Origin: Acanthaster planci
Lineage: Eukaryota > Echinodermata > Asteroidea > Valvatida > Acanthasteridae
DNA length: 60,000 nt
Direction of reading: 5' to 3'
Assembly: GCF_001949145.1 (NCBI RefSeq)
Contig: NW_019091596.1
Location: 128,486 to 188,485, forward strand
Shown here: piece after piece, positions 1 through 12,000 of the stretch
How the letters are laid out: every line of letters begins with the position of its first letter
Numbering within the stretch: position 1 is the first letter of the stretch
Notes under the pieces: generated by a model
Databases searched by the model: none
The model's input: the letters and a program-made list of their open reading frames with translations, nothing else
Told to the model about the DNA's origin: nothing
Program-made: the position numbers and the translations under genes

Positions 1-1493
1 TTCAAGAAGTAAAATGTTGATGTTGTAATGTACATGACACTCCTGATACATAACATTTGTCATTCGCAATTCAGCCTATCTGCCATCTAAAGGTATGCGA
101 CCATTATCAAACACAGATCGCCGCTGGCTAGTGACTTTTTTTTCCAGAAATTCAAAAGTATACAACAATGTCAATGCTTAATGATGCCATCTGCCAAGTT
201 TCAGTTCATTCTATAACAGGTTTTGCTATAATTGACATTCATCATTCATTGTATAGTCTATGCATGAGCACTTTCTACTGCTCACATTTCCAGCTCACAT
301 ACTGATTTCTTTAAAATTGGTTTAAAAATTAATGCCTCAGCGTGACGCCAAAAGACATTTTGCTAATATTGACGAAGAAGCTTCATATACATGGAGGATT
401 AATGTTTGTCACCTCTATTAAGGTTAATTAAAAGAATGGCGAGACTGCATATAAAGCGGTTAACAGATCGTTAACCTACAATGAGCACTTAATTGAAGTC
501 CACCTATTAAAGGAGTAAAATAAGACTTGATAATTTGCATTATTTTATCATAAGCACTACTTGTGCTCATATTGCAATCACTCAGTGCGTGTAATGGTTT
601 CACCTAATGCTGACTGTGACACCGTTCAGTAATCTCCAACTGACGTGTCAGCCACAGAAAGCCGACTGACTCCTTTCGGCTAATTTGTTGCGAAAGAAAA
701 TACACCCTCATCACTGATGAGCTGTGTTGGAACTGTGCCGCTTACAACACATCCGACAAAAGAAAGGGAAAAAAAATCCACCGATCGCAAGATCAGCCTG
801 GCTGGGATCACCTTACAAATTAGCCACGTAAGAGGACGAGGAGGAACAAGCCTCGCGATACAGCTTTTTTTTTTTTAATGGTCGGCCCAGGAACAATGGC
901 CGGTCATGGCACACATGTTGGGTTGTCTCGCGTTACTGCTGTTTAGCCTGCGTGGTGTGAATTTCACCGGGTGCGGGGGATGGCTCAGACAGCACTGGAT
1001 CAACCGCTGGTGCGAGACGAGATTCGCGGCATACTGGGGATACATTGTATAAGCTGTTCGTTCCCGACGTGGGATGTTAGGGGCATGGGAAGCGGGGATA
1101 TCGAGCAAAACCTATCACCTCCATGGGGAGACTTTTCGAGCCAAGGCATCTTGGAATTCGCAATGCAATCTCATACATCATGTGGCCACCTGCTGAAGTT
1201 GTAATTAATTTTGATGTGCACTGCACAGGGAAAATGCATGTATTTCTTTTAATACCAGAAAATCTTCTCTTTTTTTCTGAATTTTTTACCCTGGAAGAGA
1301 AAGAGGGATTCCCTTAAACTGAACAAATTGGCTCACCAAACATGCTGGGCAGAAATTTCATCAAATTTAGATTTCAATGAAAAATGTAACAATCACTCCC
1401 TTTTTTCATTTCAGTAAAATGGAAAATTTCAAAAAGCCACTTTGTCTGTTACATGTGCCCTTTCTGGGGTTGCAGCGTTAAGTGTGTAACACT

Positions 1494-1703
1494 ATAAAGT
1501 CCAGTGTTGTACATGTGCTTGAGCACAATCCCTGCAAGTCCCTGTAAGTCCATCACAAGTTATTCAGTCTGAAGCCAATTCACAAGCTATTCAAATGAGC
1601 TCCAAAAGCATTCTTTTGTCACTGTTCACCCTGTTTTGACTAGCCTGGTAAAAGGACTTATGACTGGACTTGCGATGGACTCAAATGCAACACTGTTAAA
1701 GTC
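1494..1703. mobile_element. hAT-like MITE with 8-bp target site duplication
   Basis: A short nonautonomous element occupies 1502-1695. It starts CAGTGTTG and ends CAACACTG, and the inverted homology continues inward: TTGAG followed by GCAAGTCC on the left, and the complement of GGACTTGCGATGGACTC on the right, with a small insertion in the left arm. It is flanked by ATAAAGTC (1494-1501) and TTAAAGTC (1696-1703), an 8-bp duplication with one mismatch. Terminal repeats beginning CAG and 8-bp duplications are typical of the hAT superfamily. There is no coding capacity in about 194 bp. Diverged relatives lie at 8870-9025 and 15868-16035. The family assignment is inference from the ends. Confidence 0.75.
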
Positions 1704-2412
1704 TGCTAACAATCCACTGCTACACTTCCAACTCGCCATGCTCACCTCAATAATGCTGGTGTAACATTCCAACTAGGGGTATGATGAGTATGATATTAAC
1801 CACATGCTGCCCGGCGGATTTTTCTTGAGCAAGATAAGATGCCAGGTCATTTTCAAGATTTTCAGTTTTCAAAATTCTTCAAAAATTCATCATTTAATTG
1901 AATGGCCCTTTATACCAAAATGAAGGACTCTTTGGGCACTACTCTAAAGCTGACAGGTAAAATTCATTGACTCCTGAATATTTCAGCAAGGCCTGCAGCC
2001 TTGGAAAAAGAGCCCAGATTGTGTGGTGTTACATAAGATTCTTTTGTTCTGGAAACTGGCACAGTGCACTGCTGACCTCTTTTCGATAGGGGCCAGATTA
2101 GCGTGCAGCAGTGCTGTGTGGCTCATCGCTACGGTGACGGAGAGCTTTTGTGCCTGGTGGTAATCCGCTCGCTCTAAATGCCTCAAACCGTGGTATACTG
2201 TTTCAAAACAAGGCTGGATTATCTCCACAACTGAGAGCGAAAAAATGTCGGTAATGTCCAGCAGCTCAGTCTTTCGTGCTAAGCATGGTCTTTTGTTATA
2301 AGGCTGAACTCTTTTGTCCCAGTTCCGGGCTCCCCAGCTCTGCATATAAAGCCTATGTACCCGAAAACGGGTCGCCCAGGAGGTAGTGGTTAAGTACCAA
2401 AAGTTTCATTTC

Positions 2413-2566
2413 TTTAGTTTTGTTACCAGAAACCTTTCCACATTCCAAACCAAATTTTCTGTACATGAAGCAAAACTTCACAGAACGATGTAGTTAATTA
2501 AAAATAAAACCACTGCTTTTGCATCTGAAGAAGTTCCCCAGAACACCTAGAAGATTATTTTATTTT
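2413..2566. repeat. Diverged dispersed repeat, copy 1
   Basis: This stretch aligns by eye in the same orientation with 8191-8330. The best-matching blocks are AGTTTTGTTACCAGAAACC versus AGTTTTCGTACCCAGAACC with the 30 bases after each, and a second block around TTTTGCATCTGAAG versus TTTTGCATCCAATG ending near GATTATTTTAT/GATGATTTTAT. Several indels separate the two copies. I see no terminal repeats or coding frame. It is probably an old transposon fragment of unknown class. Confidence 0.5.
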
Positions 2567-5018
2567 AGTTAGCAGGGATGTTAGCAGGTGAATTGTGCAG
2601 TAGATAAACAGTTTTATCTCTGACTTTGTGGCTTCAGGTTTCAAAAGCAGTTACGCAAGTGGCTGATCACCAGGGAAAGTGATACCCAGCTCCAGAAAGA
2701 CCCATGAAAATGTATCAAGATTTACAACTGTTTGATTTTTAATGTTTAATAACATGTGGTAATACTCAGAAGGAAAAGAAAAATAACACAATAAGGTACT
2801 CATACTGAAGGAGCATCCTCTCTCAAATAACACTGAGTGACATGAAATCTCACTTGACCCAGCTACTCGTGGTGCCACTCCATTCCTTACACCCCAAACG
2901 AGCTTAGATATTGACTCTAAAGTTCAAAGAAGTACTTTGCCCATCCAAGAACTCTCACTGTCTCCACTCACCATGCTCCCCCCCCCAAACACACACACTA
3001 TGAGAATGCAGCACTCAGTAAACACGGCACAGCCGGCAACTGGTGCCATTAATTAATGAACAACTTTCTGTCCCTGTCGGCTTTTGCTCTCTGACGGATA
3101 AGCCGTCGCCGACAACACCAAACTCCACAGTCAAGAGATCTCACCACACAGCGGTCTTGTATTGGAATTGGTTCCTTTTTTTCCTTCATGGATAAAAAAA
3201 CAGTGAAAAAAACTATGCTAATGGATTACTTACTTAAAAACACCAGTCTCCAAGATAAGGTGTGTACCTTGGACCCTAGAGTGTTTGGCCAAGGAAATGG
3301 AAATTTTAGAAATATTTTGTAGAGCACGTACAGATGGGGACCAAATTATGGTTTTTAATATGACTTTGGTGGGAGGTAGAGTGCAGAGTGCTGTTCATAT
3401 GGCATTTTATTAATCACATCACTTTCTCATTCCCCTTCATCCTATCTTCTGGTGCTTTATCTCCATGGAGTCGGCTCTTGATTCCCCAGTTCTTCCATCT
3501 TCCTCATCCATTTCCTGCCAAGTTGCCTCTTCCTTCAGTTTTCTTTATCTCTCTTTTTTTGTCTGATCTCCTTTTCCCTCCAGAAATGTGATATATCAAA
3601 GAGTTCGGCCTAATTGGAAATCCCAATTTTGATTTCCTGTTATCAGTTACTTTGTTTGGGGGAGGGGTCAACTTTGCAACATGATGTAAACATGGTAGGG
3701 CATGGCAAGCTTTTTCAATATTTACTTTTCTTTCAAGCAAATTTGTAATATTTCTATGACTATGTGGAATGCTCCTTTTGATGTACAATTTCAAAATTCC
3801 ATCTCGTGAAGGATTTACACAAGTGGCACATTTTGATCGAGTATTACAATCTTCAGTGAACATTCAATTCTCTAAGAGTTGCTGTAGTCTTCAAATTTCA
3901 TCTTCCATAAGTCAGACTATCTTTACTTGGTGGTCGCTGGTTGCAGTGCAGTGTAGTGTAGGGGGGGCGGTTGGTGAGTGTAATATACATTAGCAGCATG
4001 ATGGAGTGACACATCAAGGGAAACGAATTACACCTGAGCCGGGTCATGGAAATTTGTTTGTAGATGACTCCTCATTACACCAAGGGAGACAGGGGCGATG
4101 TCTCACCAGAGATGGGGGTAATCGATAGGCCCGGCCAAATGTTTGCGCGACAAAATGATTTGGCTCGGCAGCTTGCCGTCTTGTGTACACTCAGTCCGGA
4201 GACTGGCCCTGATGCTGCAGTCGCGCAATCTTGGCGACTCATCCCAAGGTTTATATTATACAGATATAAATGTATATGTATATGAGGGGAAAGTAGAGGA
4301 GGGACAGAGAGGGGAGAAGGGAAGAAAAAAGCATGAGTGTCCCAGTTTGTTTGGATGGCGGCGTTAATTTGCCGAGGAAATCAGCCTGATTGGTAAGCCA
4401 CGGAGGTGAAAGTCTGTTTACATAATGGGAAATGAGCTGCTCGCGAAGGGGCGAGGGTGCGCGCGCGTGTCCCCGGCTGCAACAGACAATTTTCTTTGTC
4501 TTAATGATGAGGTCTTCGTTTGGCAAATTGCTTGTGCCCGTGTGAAGTGCACGTGTCCCTGGCAGTGTTGGTTTTCTCCCCTTCCATACCCCGGGATCAG
4601 TTTGTGTATTTTTATTCCTCCCGCGAGAGAAAAGAGAGAGGGAGAGAGAATAAAAGAAACAAAAAATTGGAGATCAGAAAGTCTAGAGAGAAAATTGGCT
4701 CCTCTAGAGGATTTATTTTCTTTGTCCTATTGGTTCAGTTCCACAACATATACAAGATGATTGGTGAAAAACAGAACACAGCTATTACTCTGTGACTCTT
4801 TACATTTTCAACAGCTCTTTCCAGTCTGGAGCCACAGTGTATTAACCTACTGAAATGTGGTTTTCCTGCAGAAATGCTTCACATCAATTCAAGTAAAAAG
4901 AGTTCCTAAAAAAAAAGGCAAGATAATATCAGTTCCTAAAAGGAAATGAGAAACAATGTGATGGGACAAACTATGATTTGGTTTGGAAAGCTCAAGAGTG
5001 GGGATTAAATGCCAAAAT

Positions 5019-5539
5019 ACACTGGACAGCAAAAGAAACTGGCCACTTTTGTCAAAGGCCACACATAAAAATTCACTCCATAGAAATAAACAATTTTTGT
5101 CACTGAATGTAACAGAATGAGTCTTAAGTTTTACGCAGAAATCAAAGTCACAGGACGAAAGAAAGAAGTCACAATCATTACCTTTCAATAATGTGTATGC
5201 ATAGTCAGTAAGGATGGCATCCCTTTACAGAAACCACTCATGCACATCATTTTGACAAAACAGGTGTTCACTTTGTCATTGGTTGTTTAAAATGTTGTCC
5301 ATTTCATGGGTCATTTTTACTTGGTGGAGAGTGCTTTTGTGTGTGACTTTTGATTCAGTAACCAAGTTGCTGTGCATGTCAATTTCTTTTTTGTTGTAAA
5401 GATAATCACTTGCTTTTGGGCATGTGACTAGTAAGGGGTATTGCAGCATACCTGTGTACAAAAATTGTTTATTTCTATGGAGTGAATTTTTATGTGTGGC
5501 CTTTGACAGAAGTGGCAAATTTCTTTTGCAGTCCAGTGT
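5019..5539. mobile_element. 521-bp foldback element with 82-bp inverted arms
   Basis: The left arm 5019-5100, starting ACACTGGACAGCAAAAG, is the reverse complement of the right arm 5458-5539, ending CTTTTGCAGTCCAGTGT. I count about four mismatches in 82 positions, so the arms are roughly 95 percent identical. A 357-bp spacer separates them and is not itself symmetrical. The structure is that of a foldback transposon or MITE with long terminal inverted repeats. No clear target duplication flanks it and no transposase is encoded. An alternative is an inverted segmental duplication, but equal arm lengths that end abruptly at matching outer termini favour a mobile element. Confidence 0.75.
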
Positions 5540-6372
5540 CGTTTTTTTCAAGATATGGAACCACTTTTAGAGCTATAGAAACTTGGTAAAGCTGCAATCT
5601 ACACTCAGCAATCTTCCAAATGTTTTCATTTCTAACTTATGACAATTCTAAATTCTAATTCAAAAATTACAACACTGTCATATCCCAGTACATATATCTT
5701 ATGAATTCAATAAAATGAGAAGCGTCTCTATACTTATTTACTTTGGTAATTACAACATCACTTACAACATCAGAGTAAAGAGGCTGTAGGCCTTCGGCAC
5801 CAGTCTTCTGTTAGCCCTCATCCATCCTACTGTAGGTATTAGCATTGTTATAGTTCTGGTAAGTGCTAGAGGCTCACATTTCATGTCAATACACTACATC
5901 TACAATGTAGCTGTGCTGTGTGAGCTACCATACATGCATGTACAACCTTGTTTGAAGCTTTTCCTAATACAAAAATCAGAGAGAGGCCCTAAAATGTTCA
6001 AATACATGTACTTATCTTGTGTGCAAGTGCATAGTTGGTCGTGTGCACAAACCTTCCATACCTTGTGTGGATGGTGAACAAAAGAGATTTACATCACGCT
6101 GGTTGAGCAAACCCTGTGAGGACCAAGTCGGGTCCACACAAGGTTACCCCTTTTGGAAAAACAGTATTTGAGACAGTTTGGGATGGGTTTATCTGTAGCA
6201 AACAGAAAAGGAACAGTCAAGGAAACCAACTAAGTTCCAGCTTAAAAAAAGTGTTCCTATTGCAAGAAAATTGAGTATTTCTACTTGCACAAAACAAGAA
6301 TACCCACACCGAGTAGGTAATCAAAACATGTATGGGTGTGTGTGTCTCTTATTGCCCACTGTTGTTATTTTC

Positions 6373-6711
6373 TTAGGCACTCAACTCTTTTGTAAGTCTC
6401 CTGAATTTTTGCTGTGCACTCGGCACAGTGTCTACCGGATAAATCCAGCCTTGGAAGAACACAACTGCGACAAAGACGTTCTTTCCCTCAGCAGCACCAC
6501 AGCATTCATGTGCTCCGAAGAAATGGGTGCCAGTGAGGTCACTATTCCCCAGTACCGTGATTTTCATCTCTAACAGATCACTGACCTTGACTTGACGAGG
6601 CTGACACACTGTTGCAATTTGCACAAAGGAAATGAAAAGATCATGTTTGCATGGCTTTAACAGGATTGCGCCCGACCCCGGCACCACGATATGAGTCAAG
6701 CGAAGAGACAA
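6373..6711 (-). other. Unassigned minus-strand open frame, possible gene relic
   Basis: A frame of about 113 codons is open on the minus strand. It has no ATG at its upstream end (the first possible initiator is TTG), so if coding it would be an internal exon or a relic. The predicted peptide has motifs such as KPCKHDLF and HECCGAAEGK but matches no family I know. In another minus frame the same DNA gives cysteine pairs (CANC, CRSC, HCAEC) with spacing reminiscent of small zinc-binding modules, interrupted by stops. It may be a decayed transposon or zinc-finger gene in the SIN1 intron, or chance. Confidence 0.15.
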
Positions 6712-7553
6712 GCATCCTCCACGTTATACGGACCAGATGATAACAGTGATGCTAGGCGGACTCCTGAAACCAGAGTTCACTTTCACACTGGAATGACTAC
6801 TGGGGCTGACCTATTTTCTTTTTTTTTCCTTGGCCAAATAATCAGGGGACTGTCAGTAGTGTATCACCCCAAAACTCAATTCTTCTAGGATATAAGAGGT
6901 GGGGCACTTGATCAATGAAACTCAAAATGAGACTTTGGTGCACATGTGCCAACTGCCGCTCAACTTGGCTACCGATTGGAAAGAACAGTAAGTTAGAAAC
7001 TCGAATAAAATAGAACAACAATATTCTGTTAGTTGCAGTGAGCAAAAGATGTTTAGATCCATCATTCTTTTTATATAGGGCAGGGTTGAGAAGAAAAGCA
7101 CCAAGAGTGCAGGAGAAATTGGACACAGTCATGAGTGCCCGAAATCAGAGGAAATTAGTGACATGGTGTCAAATGCAGGGTTCTTGAATACGTTGAGGGG
7201 CAGGATTAAAAGAATGGGTGCAAAAGAGGAAGAGTGTGTAAGGAAATGGTGGAGAGTTGTAAGCAAATTTAAGAAAGAAATGACACTGAAACAATACCAA
7301 GATTCAGTGTTATACAGTACAGTTGAGAGGTGCATGGGGTTGAGTTGGTAGAGTTTACCAGTAAAAGATAAAGACGATGAAAAAGAAACAAAGACAGTAA
7401 GTAGTGCACTAACATAAAATAAATATAATGAATTATATTCAACTTTTGTGCACTCACATCAGAAATATTTTATCTGGTATCATCATAAGATCATAGTAGA
7501 ATTCACATTTTGGCTGAATATGAACAAGCCATAAGACGTGAGTACTTCAATAC

Positions 7554-7775
7554 TTGCTCCGGACCAGGGTTGAGAATTTTCAACCCAAGTTGAAAATTTT
7601 TTGTGCGAGTGCGCATTTGAGTTGCACTCGCCCCGATATGCTCGGTTCCTATGAAACAAGTGTGAAACAACACTGGGTTGAAACAGGGGTTGAAAAATCC
7701 AATTTTCAACCTAGGGCTGTCATGGATTCATCCAGGTTTGTGTTCAACTTGGGTTGAAAGGCTGTAGTGTGACAG
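7554..7775. repeat. Cluster of nested inverted repeats, probable nonautonomous DNA transposon
   Basis: The segment has several inverted motifs. TTCAACCCAAGTTGAA (near 7579-7596) pairs with TTCAACTTGGGTTGAA (near 7742-7758), and each is also partly self-complementary. GTTGAAAAATCCAATTTTCAAC forms its own hairpin near 7688-7710, and GCGAGTGC (7605-7612) pairs with GCACTCGC (7624-7631). The right edge reads inward as a CCCTGTCACACTACAGCC-type sequence, which resembles transposon ends. No coding region is present. The exact termini are uncertain. Confidence 0.55.
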
Positions 7776-8190
7776 GGCCTTTTGGGCCCAAAGCAATTCT
7801 TCACAAGAAGACCTTCAAGAAGAGGAGCAAGGAACAGAAGTAAAAAGAAGATACAAAGAAGGACAAAGCCCCCCCCCACACACACACATAGCCACTATGG
7901 ATCTGCCTTACTAGTCAGGGACTCATTAAGACTTAATTGGCTTCCTAATCTATGGGATAATAGGGCAGAGTCTTAAACACCTGTACAGGGCTTCAGGTGT
8001 ATGGCAATGACACACCTTGGGGCCACCAAACAGTTACCACCGGAAACATACAGGATCACAGTGCTCATAAATAAAATTGTCAATCTTTGGGGACATGTGT
8101 TCAGACCAGTTGAGGTTAGTGACAAGTACCAAAGTGTATTGGGTATCCAGGGAGCCATGCCAAAATGACGGGCATGTAAGGAATTTTTTT

Positions 8191-8330
8191 TTCAGTTTTC
8201 GTACCCAGAACCTTTGCAAGTTTCAAAACCACATTTCTGAAAACTTGCAACTATTTACTATTCAGTTATCAATTACCAAAAAAAATCATTTTGCATCCAA
8301 TGAATACCTCCAAAAAGATGATTTTATAAT
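8191..8330. repeat. Diverged dispersed repeat, copy 2
   Basis: This is the partner of the copy at 2413-2566, in the same orientation. The shared blocks are given there. It lies in the SIN1 intron, is shorter by several deletions, and contains an A-run where copy 1 has an AATAAAACC segment. Confidence 0.5.
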
Positions 8331-8869
8331 AGAGGTGCTTGTTCAGAAGCTTTATAGACCAAGGCACTAATAATGCAAGGGTATCGTGCAGTGTCAAAAA
8401 CAGTCACATGTAAGTGTATATGCATGGACCTGGCTCCACACACATGTATTTTTAAAAAAAAGAAGAAAAAGCCCCCTCCACTTCCGACTATATTGTGCCA
8501 AAGTAACTTCTCAGTGCTGTAATCATTGAGCAGTCTAAGGTGCTCAGCAGTGTACACTATGCAAGCCAATTTCATGGAGCTGCTGTGAATCAACCACTCA
8601 TGAGAAGCACATATGGAGGGTGATATTTTGGCTGGTATCCTGTTTTTGCAAAGTAAGGCATGTACTTAGCTTTGGCTTGAAATTATGCACGAGTTAATGA
8701 CTGTGGCTGCAGCCACTTCCCACAGCATCGTATGTAATTTCAAGCCGCAGCAAAGTGATTTGGATATGGCTTAATTTTGGTATCTGTGCTGAGCAAAGTT
8801 CTGCAAACAGCCACTAAATGGAACTGGATCCTGCTTAACTGAAAAGACTTGGGTGACTAACTTATGATT

Positions 8870-9025
8870 TTGTCAAGTCTTGTTGCAGCTTACAAGTACA
8901 CAATGCAGGGGACGAACAAAGGCAAAAGAATGTTGTTTTCACAGTTCATTGGATTTGCTTATGCCTTGAGACAAGTTGTGATTGGCTTGTGATGAACTAA
9001 GGACAGACTCCAGTCCACCATCAAA
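8870..9025. repeat. Diverged, inverted relative of the hAT-like MITE
   Basis: Read on the minus strand, this stretch resembles the interior of the 1502-1695 element. It has a GTTCATCACAAG block near one end and an AACATTCTTTTG block followed by a TTGTTC block in the middle. Neither the CAGTGTTG ends nor a target duplication survives. It is an old or truncated copy, and its borders are approximate. Confidence 0.4.
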
Positions 9026-12000
9026 CTGACTGAAATATAACTGAAATCCCAGGATTTATATTATGTACTGTTGTGGATGGTCAAAAAAAGTCAATGACCG
9101 GATTTTTTTGCATTATCAAGGCGCATGAAAATAAAATTCTTGTCTTGACAGCTGAAGAAAAGAAGACGGCACACAGACACTATATTTTCAGCATCTAGGT
9201 TTTAACACCACCACTGATTTTGTACTACATATCCAGAACGCACCAGTCTGTTTGGTTCTGTCTGTAAAATTTTCCAGTATTTTTCTCAAGTGTCTCTCTG
9301 AGCAGAGTACCACTTACCGAACTTGCAACATGTACACACACTCACCACTGATACAGCTCAACCATGCATTGTAGTGTTGCTGAGCACGAAGAGCGCTCAT
9401 TGTGCAAAGTAATGTAAATGCAGCTTCCACTGTCGGCAATGACCCCAAGCAGATGTGTCTGTGTGCATGGCGTGGGGGGATAATTTGAGGGAGATACAGG
9501 GTAGTTATATATATTTTTTTCAAGAGAGGCAGTGCAGTGCGGCTTCCAAATCCAATGTATCCCCCCCCCGATTGTTAACTACATTGTCACTCATTGTTTT
9601 CCAGGCCCTTTGGGTAGAGTCTCTAACCAATGGGGTAATGCGTGTGCATTCCGGTATTATTCTTAATTTCCAACAGCTTGCCAAATTGGATTCAAGTGTT
9701 GATCCAAACCGCCATGTTCCATATGCCATCTGCCAGCTAAATACATAACGCAAGTCAGTACACTGTCGCTCCCGGTACGCATTACGCACTACTCCCATCC
9801 CTTTTCAATTGAGGTGATTCTGGGCAAACTGTAATTCTTTCAACAAAGAAAATGGAGCAGTACATATTTTTCTTTTCTATTCCTTGGCCTCTTCCCCTTC
9901 TTTTTTTTTGCTCCCCTCTGCGCCAAGGTACGTATCTGGTAGCAGTGCACTAGAAGCCATCTGTGAGGAGAACAAATTTGTTCTTTTTCATTTCGGGTTG
10001 ACGGATGCCTACATGTACCTCCCTTCCACTGATGTCCAAACAGTGTCATTTTTATTGGACTTAAAAGGATGATGGGACTGTTTTTATTGTGTCAAAAATT
10101 GGGAGACTGTAACAATAACCGCTGAGAGACTCAAATAATAACTGTCTCATCACGACATTGATGGCATCATTTCTCGATGTCGTTTCCCTTAAAACAAACA
10201 TTGCTACACGCCATGTCAAAAAAGAAAAAATCTGGGCAAGTGCAATATATAAAAGGACACTAGTCACCTCCTCTTTTTCAAAGAACCCCCCCCGATCTTT
10301 CAGAATCTACCAAAATGTCTGGGAAGGCTGCAGGTTGCCGGATTTTGCAGGAATTCGGGGTCTTTTGAAGCGCAAATACAAAATCATTTGCAACATACAT
10401 GTAGTTCTCTTCAGAGAGGAGAATTTTGAAATCAAACCTGGCCATGGAATAACAGTACTTAAGAACCGCAGTCACTTTCTTGCATGTAATGCTACAGCAA
10501 TAATAATATAAAGATGCAGCCTGTTAAATTAATGAAGACTGAATAATGAACATGAAGTGCAGTAAATATTTACCCAAAAAAAATTCAACACTTCATTTCT
10601 ATTTAACTACCAGAAGGACTACCGGTACATAAAAGTGAGCTTATTATATCAAAAGCATGTACACATACATGTACACTGTCCATTATCGGTACAACAGCAG
10701 CGCAGTGGAATTAAATCTTTTAAGGTTACTTTTTTTTCTGGTGAACAGAGGCATAGTCATTCAAAAGATCAGCATATATACCCTTAGTGTACAATGGCAC
10801 CAAAAGTACAACGAAGAGAGTGGAGCTAAACTGCAGTTACATGTACGGGCAAACATTAGAAGTTCCTTGGGGCTACAAATTCTCCCTATATGGAACTGGG
10901 AGGTGAAACTTCTTCAATCCAGTACATGGCTCAGCCAGTGCTGACGTAAGAAAATCTGCTTAACATGCATTGAATACTTCCACAGTCTTCCTCCTTAAGT
11001 GAAATGTAACACATCTTGAAGCTCTTATGTCAAAATACATGTACCCATTTTTAGGGGCCATCCATAAAAATGCCTCCTTTCCAAGTGCAATTCCAGCTAC
11101 AAAAAACTTTCCCGAATCTCCACCAACTTTTTGTGCAGGAAACCAGAGGACATCCATTAAAGTCCTAACTTTCTGAACATATTGAGCCCCATGGAAAGTA
11201 ATGGCTGCTGTGCTCTGTCCCCTTCCTCCATCCTGCAAAATCCTTCATGACCTCCTCCATGACCTCTGTCAAATTTAGAGGGTCTGAGGAGTCTTTTTCC
11301 AATGAACCTCATTCTGCAATATTACTAAAAAAAAATTCAATCTCAACAGCGACACCCCGAACTTTGTATTTTCAAAGGTGGAAAAACCTCCACTGGTACC
11401 TTATCTGCCGGCAATCAGCCTGGGAACTACTCATCTGGAGTTGCAATGAAATTGAAATTTTCGAATAAACGCTGTGGATGGTATTTCCATTTATTTTTTA
11501 AAGAAAAACTGTGTGTATTTACATAGAGATACCATGTGCAAAGTTTGTGAAAATTTCCTAGGAATGATTGACATTATTTTGTTATGGTGAATTAGTGTTC
11601 TGCCTGCAGAATCAAGCGCCGGGAGTTTCATTAACACAGATCCTGGGAGAAATAAATTTGCCTGTGCATAACACATCATGATGACCCAAATAAAAATGCA
11701 TAAATACATTTAGCGGGAATAGTGTCACTTCTTATGTCAAAATGGTACATTTTAGGTCACTGCTAAAACAAACAATTGACACATCTGTGAAGCTGACTAG
11801 CAAACATTTGGCAGGAGCTAAACTGACAGAAAAAAAAACAAGCATGCAAAATTTACTTCAGCAAGTACCACAGCAGGCAAAAACCTTTATGACAGGGAAC
11901 ATAGTTTGGAAAAAAAATTCAACTGTCGAGAAGTTCGATGAATTCCATTTATCTCTTGCTTTTTGTCTCCTGTCTACACAAATATGACAACTCTGAGTTA

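Noticed and set aside
1983-2345. 120-codon minus-strand frame in the SIN1 intron.
   Set aside because: No similarity to SIN1 or to any transposase I know, and no splice context; probably chance.
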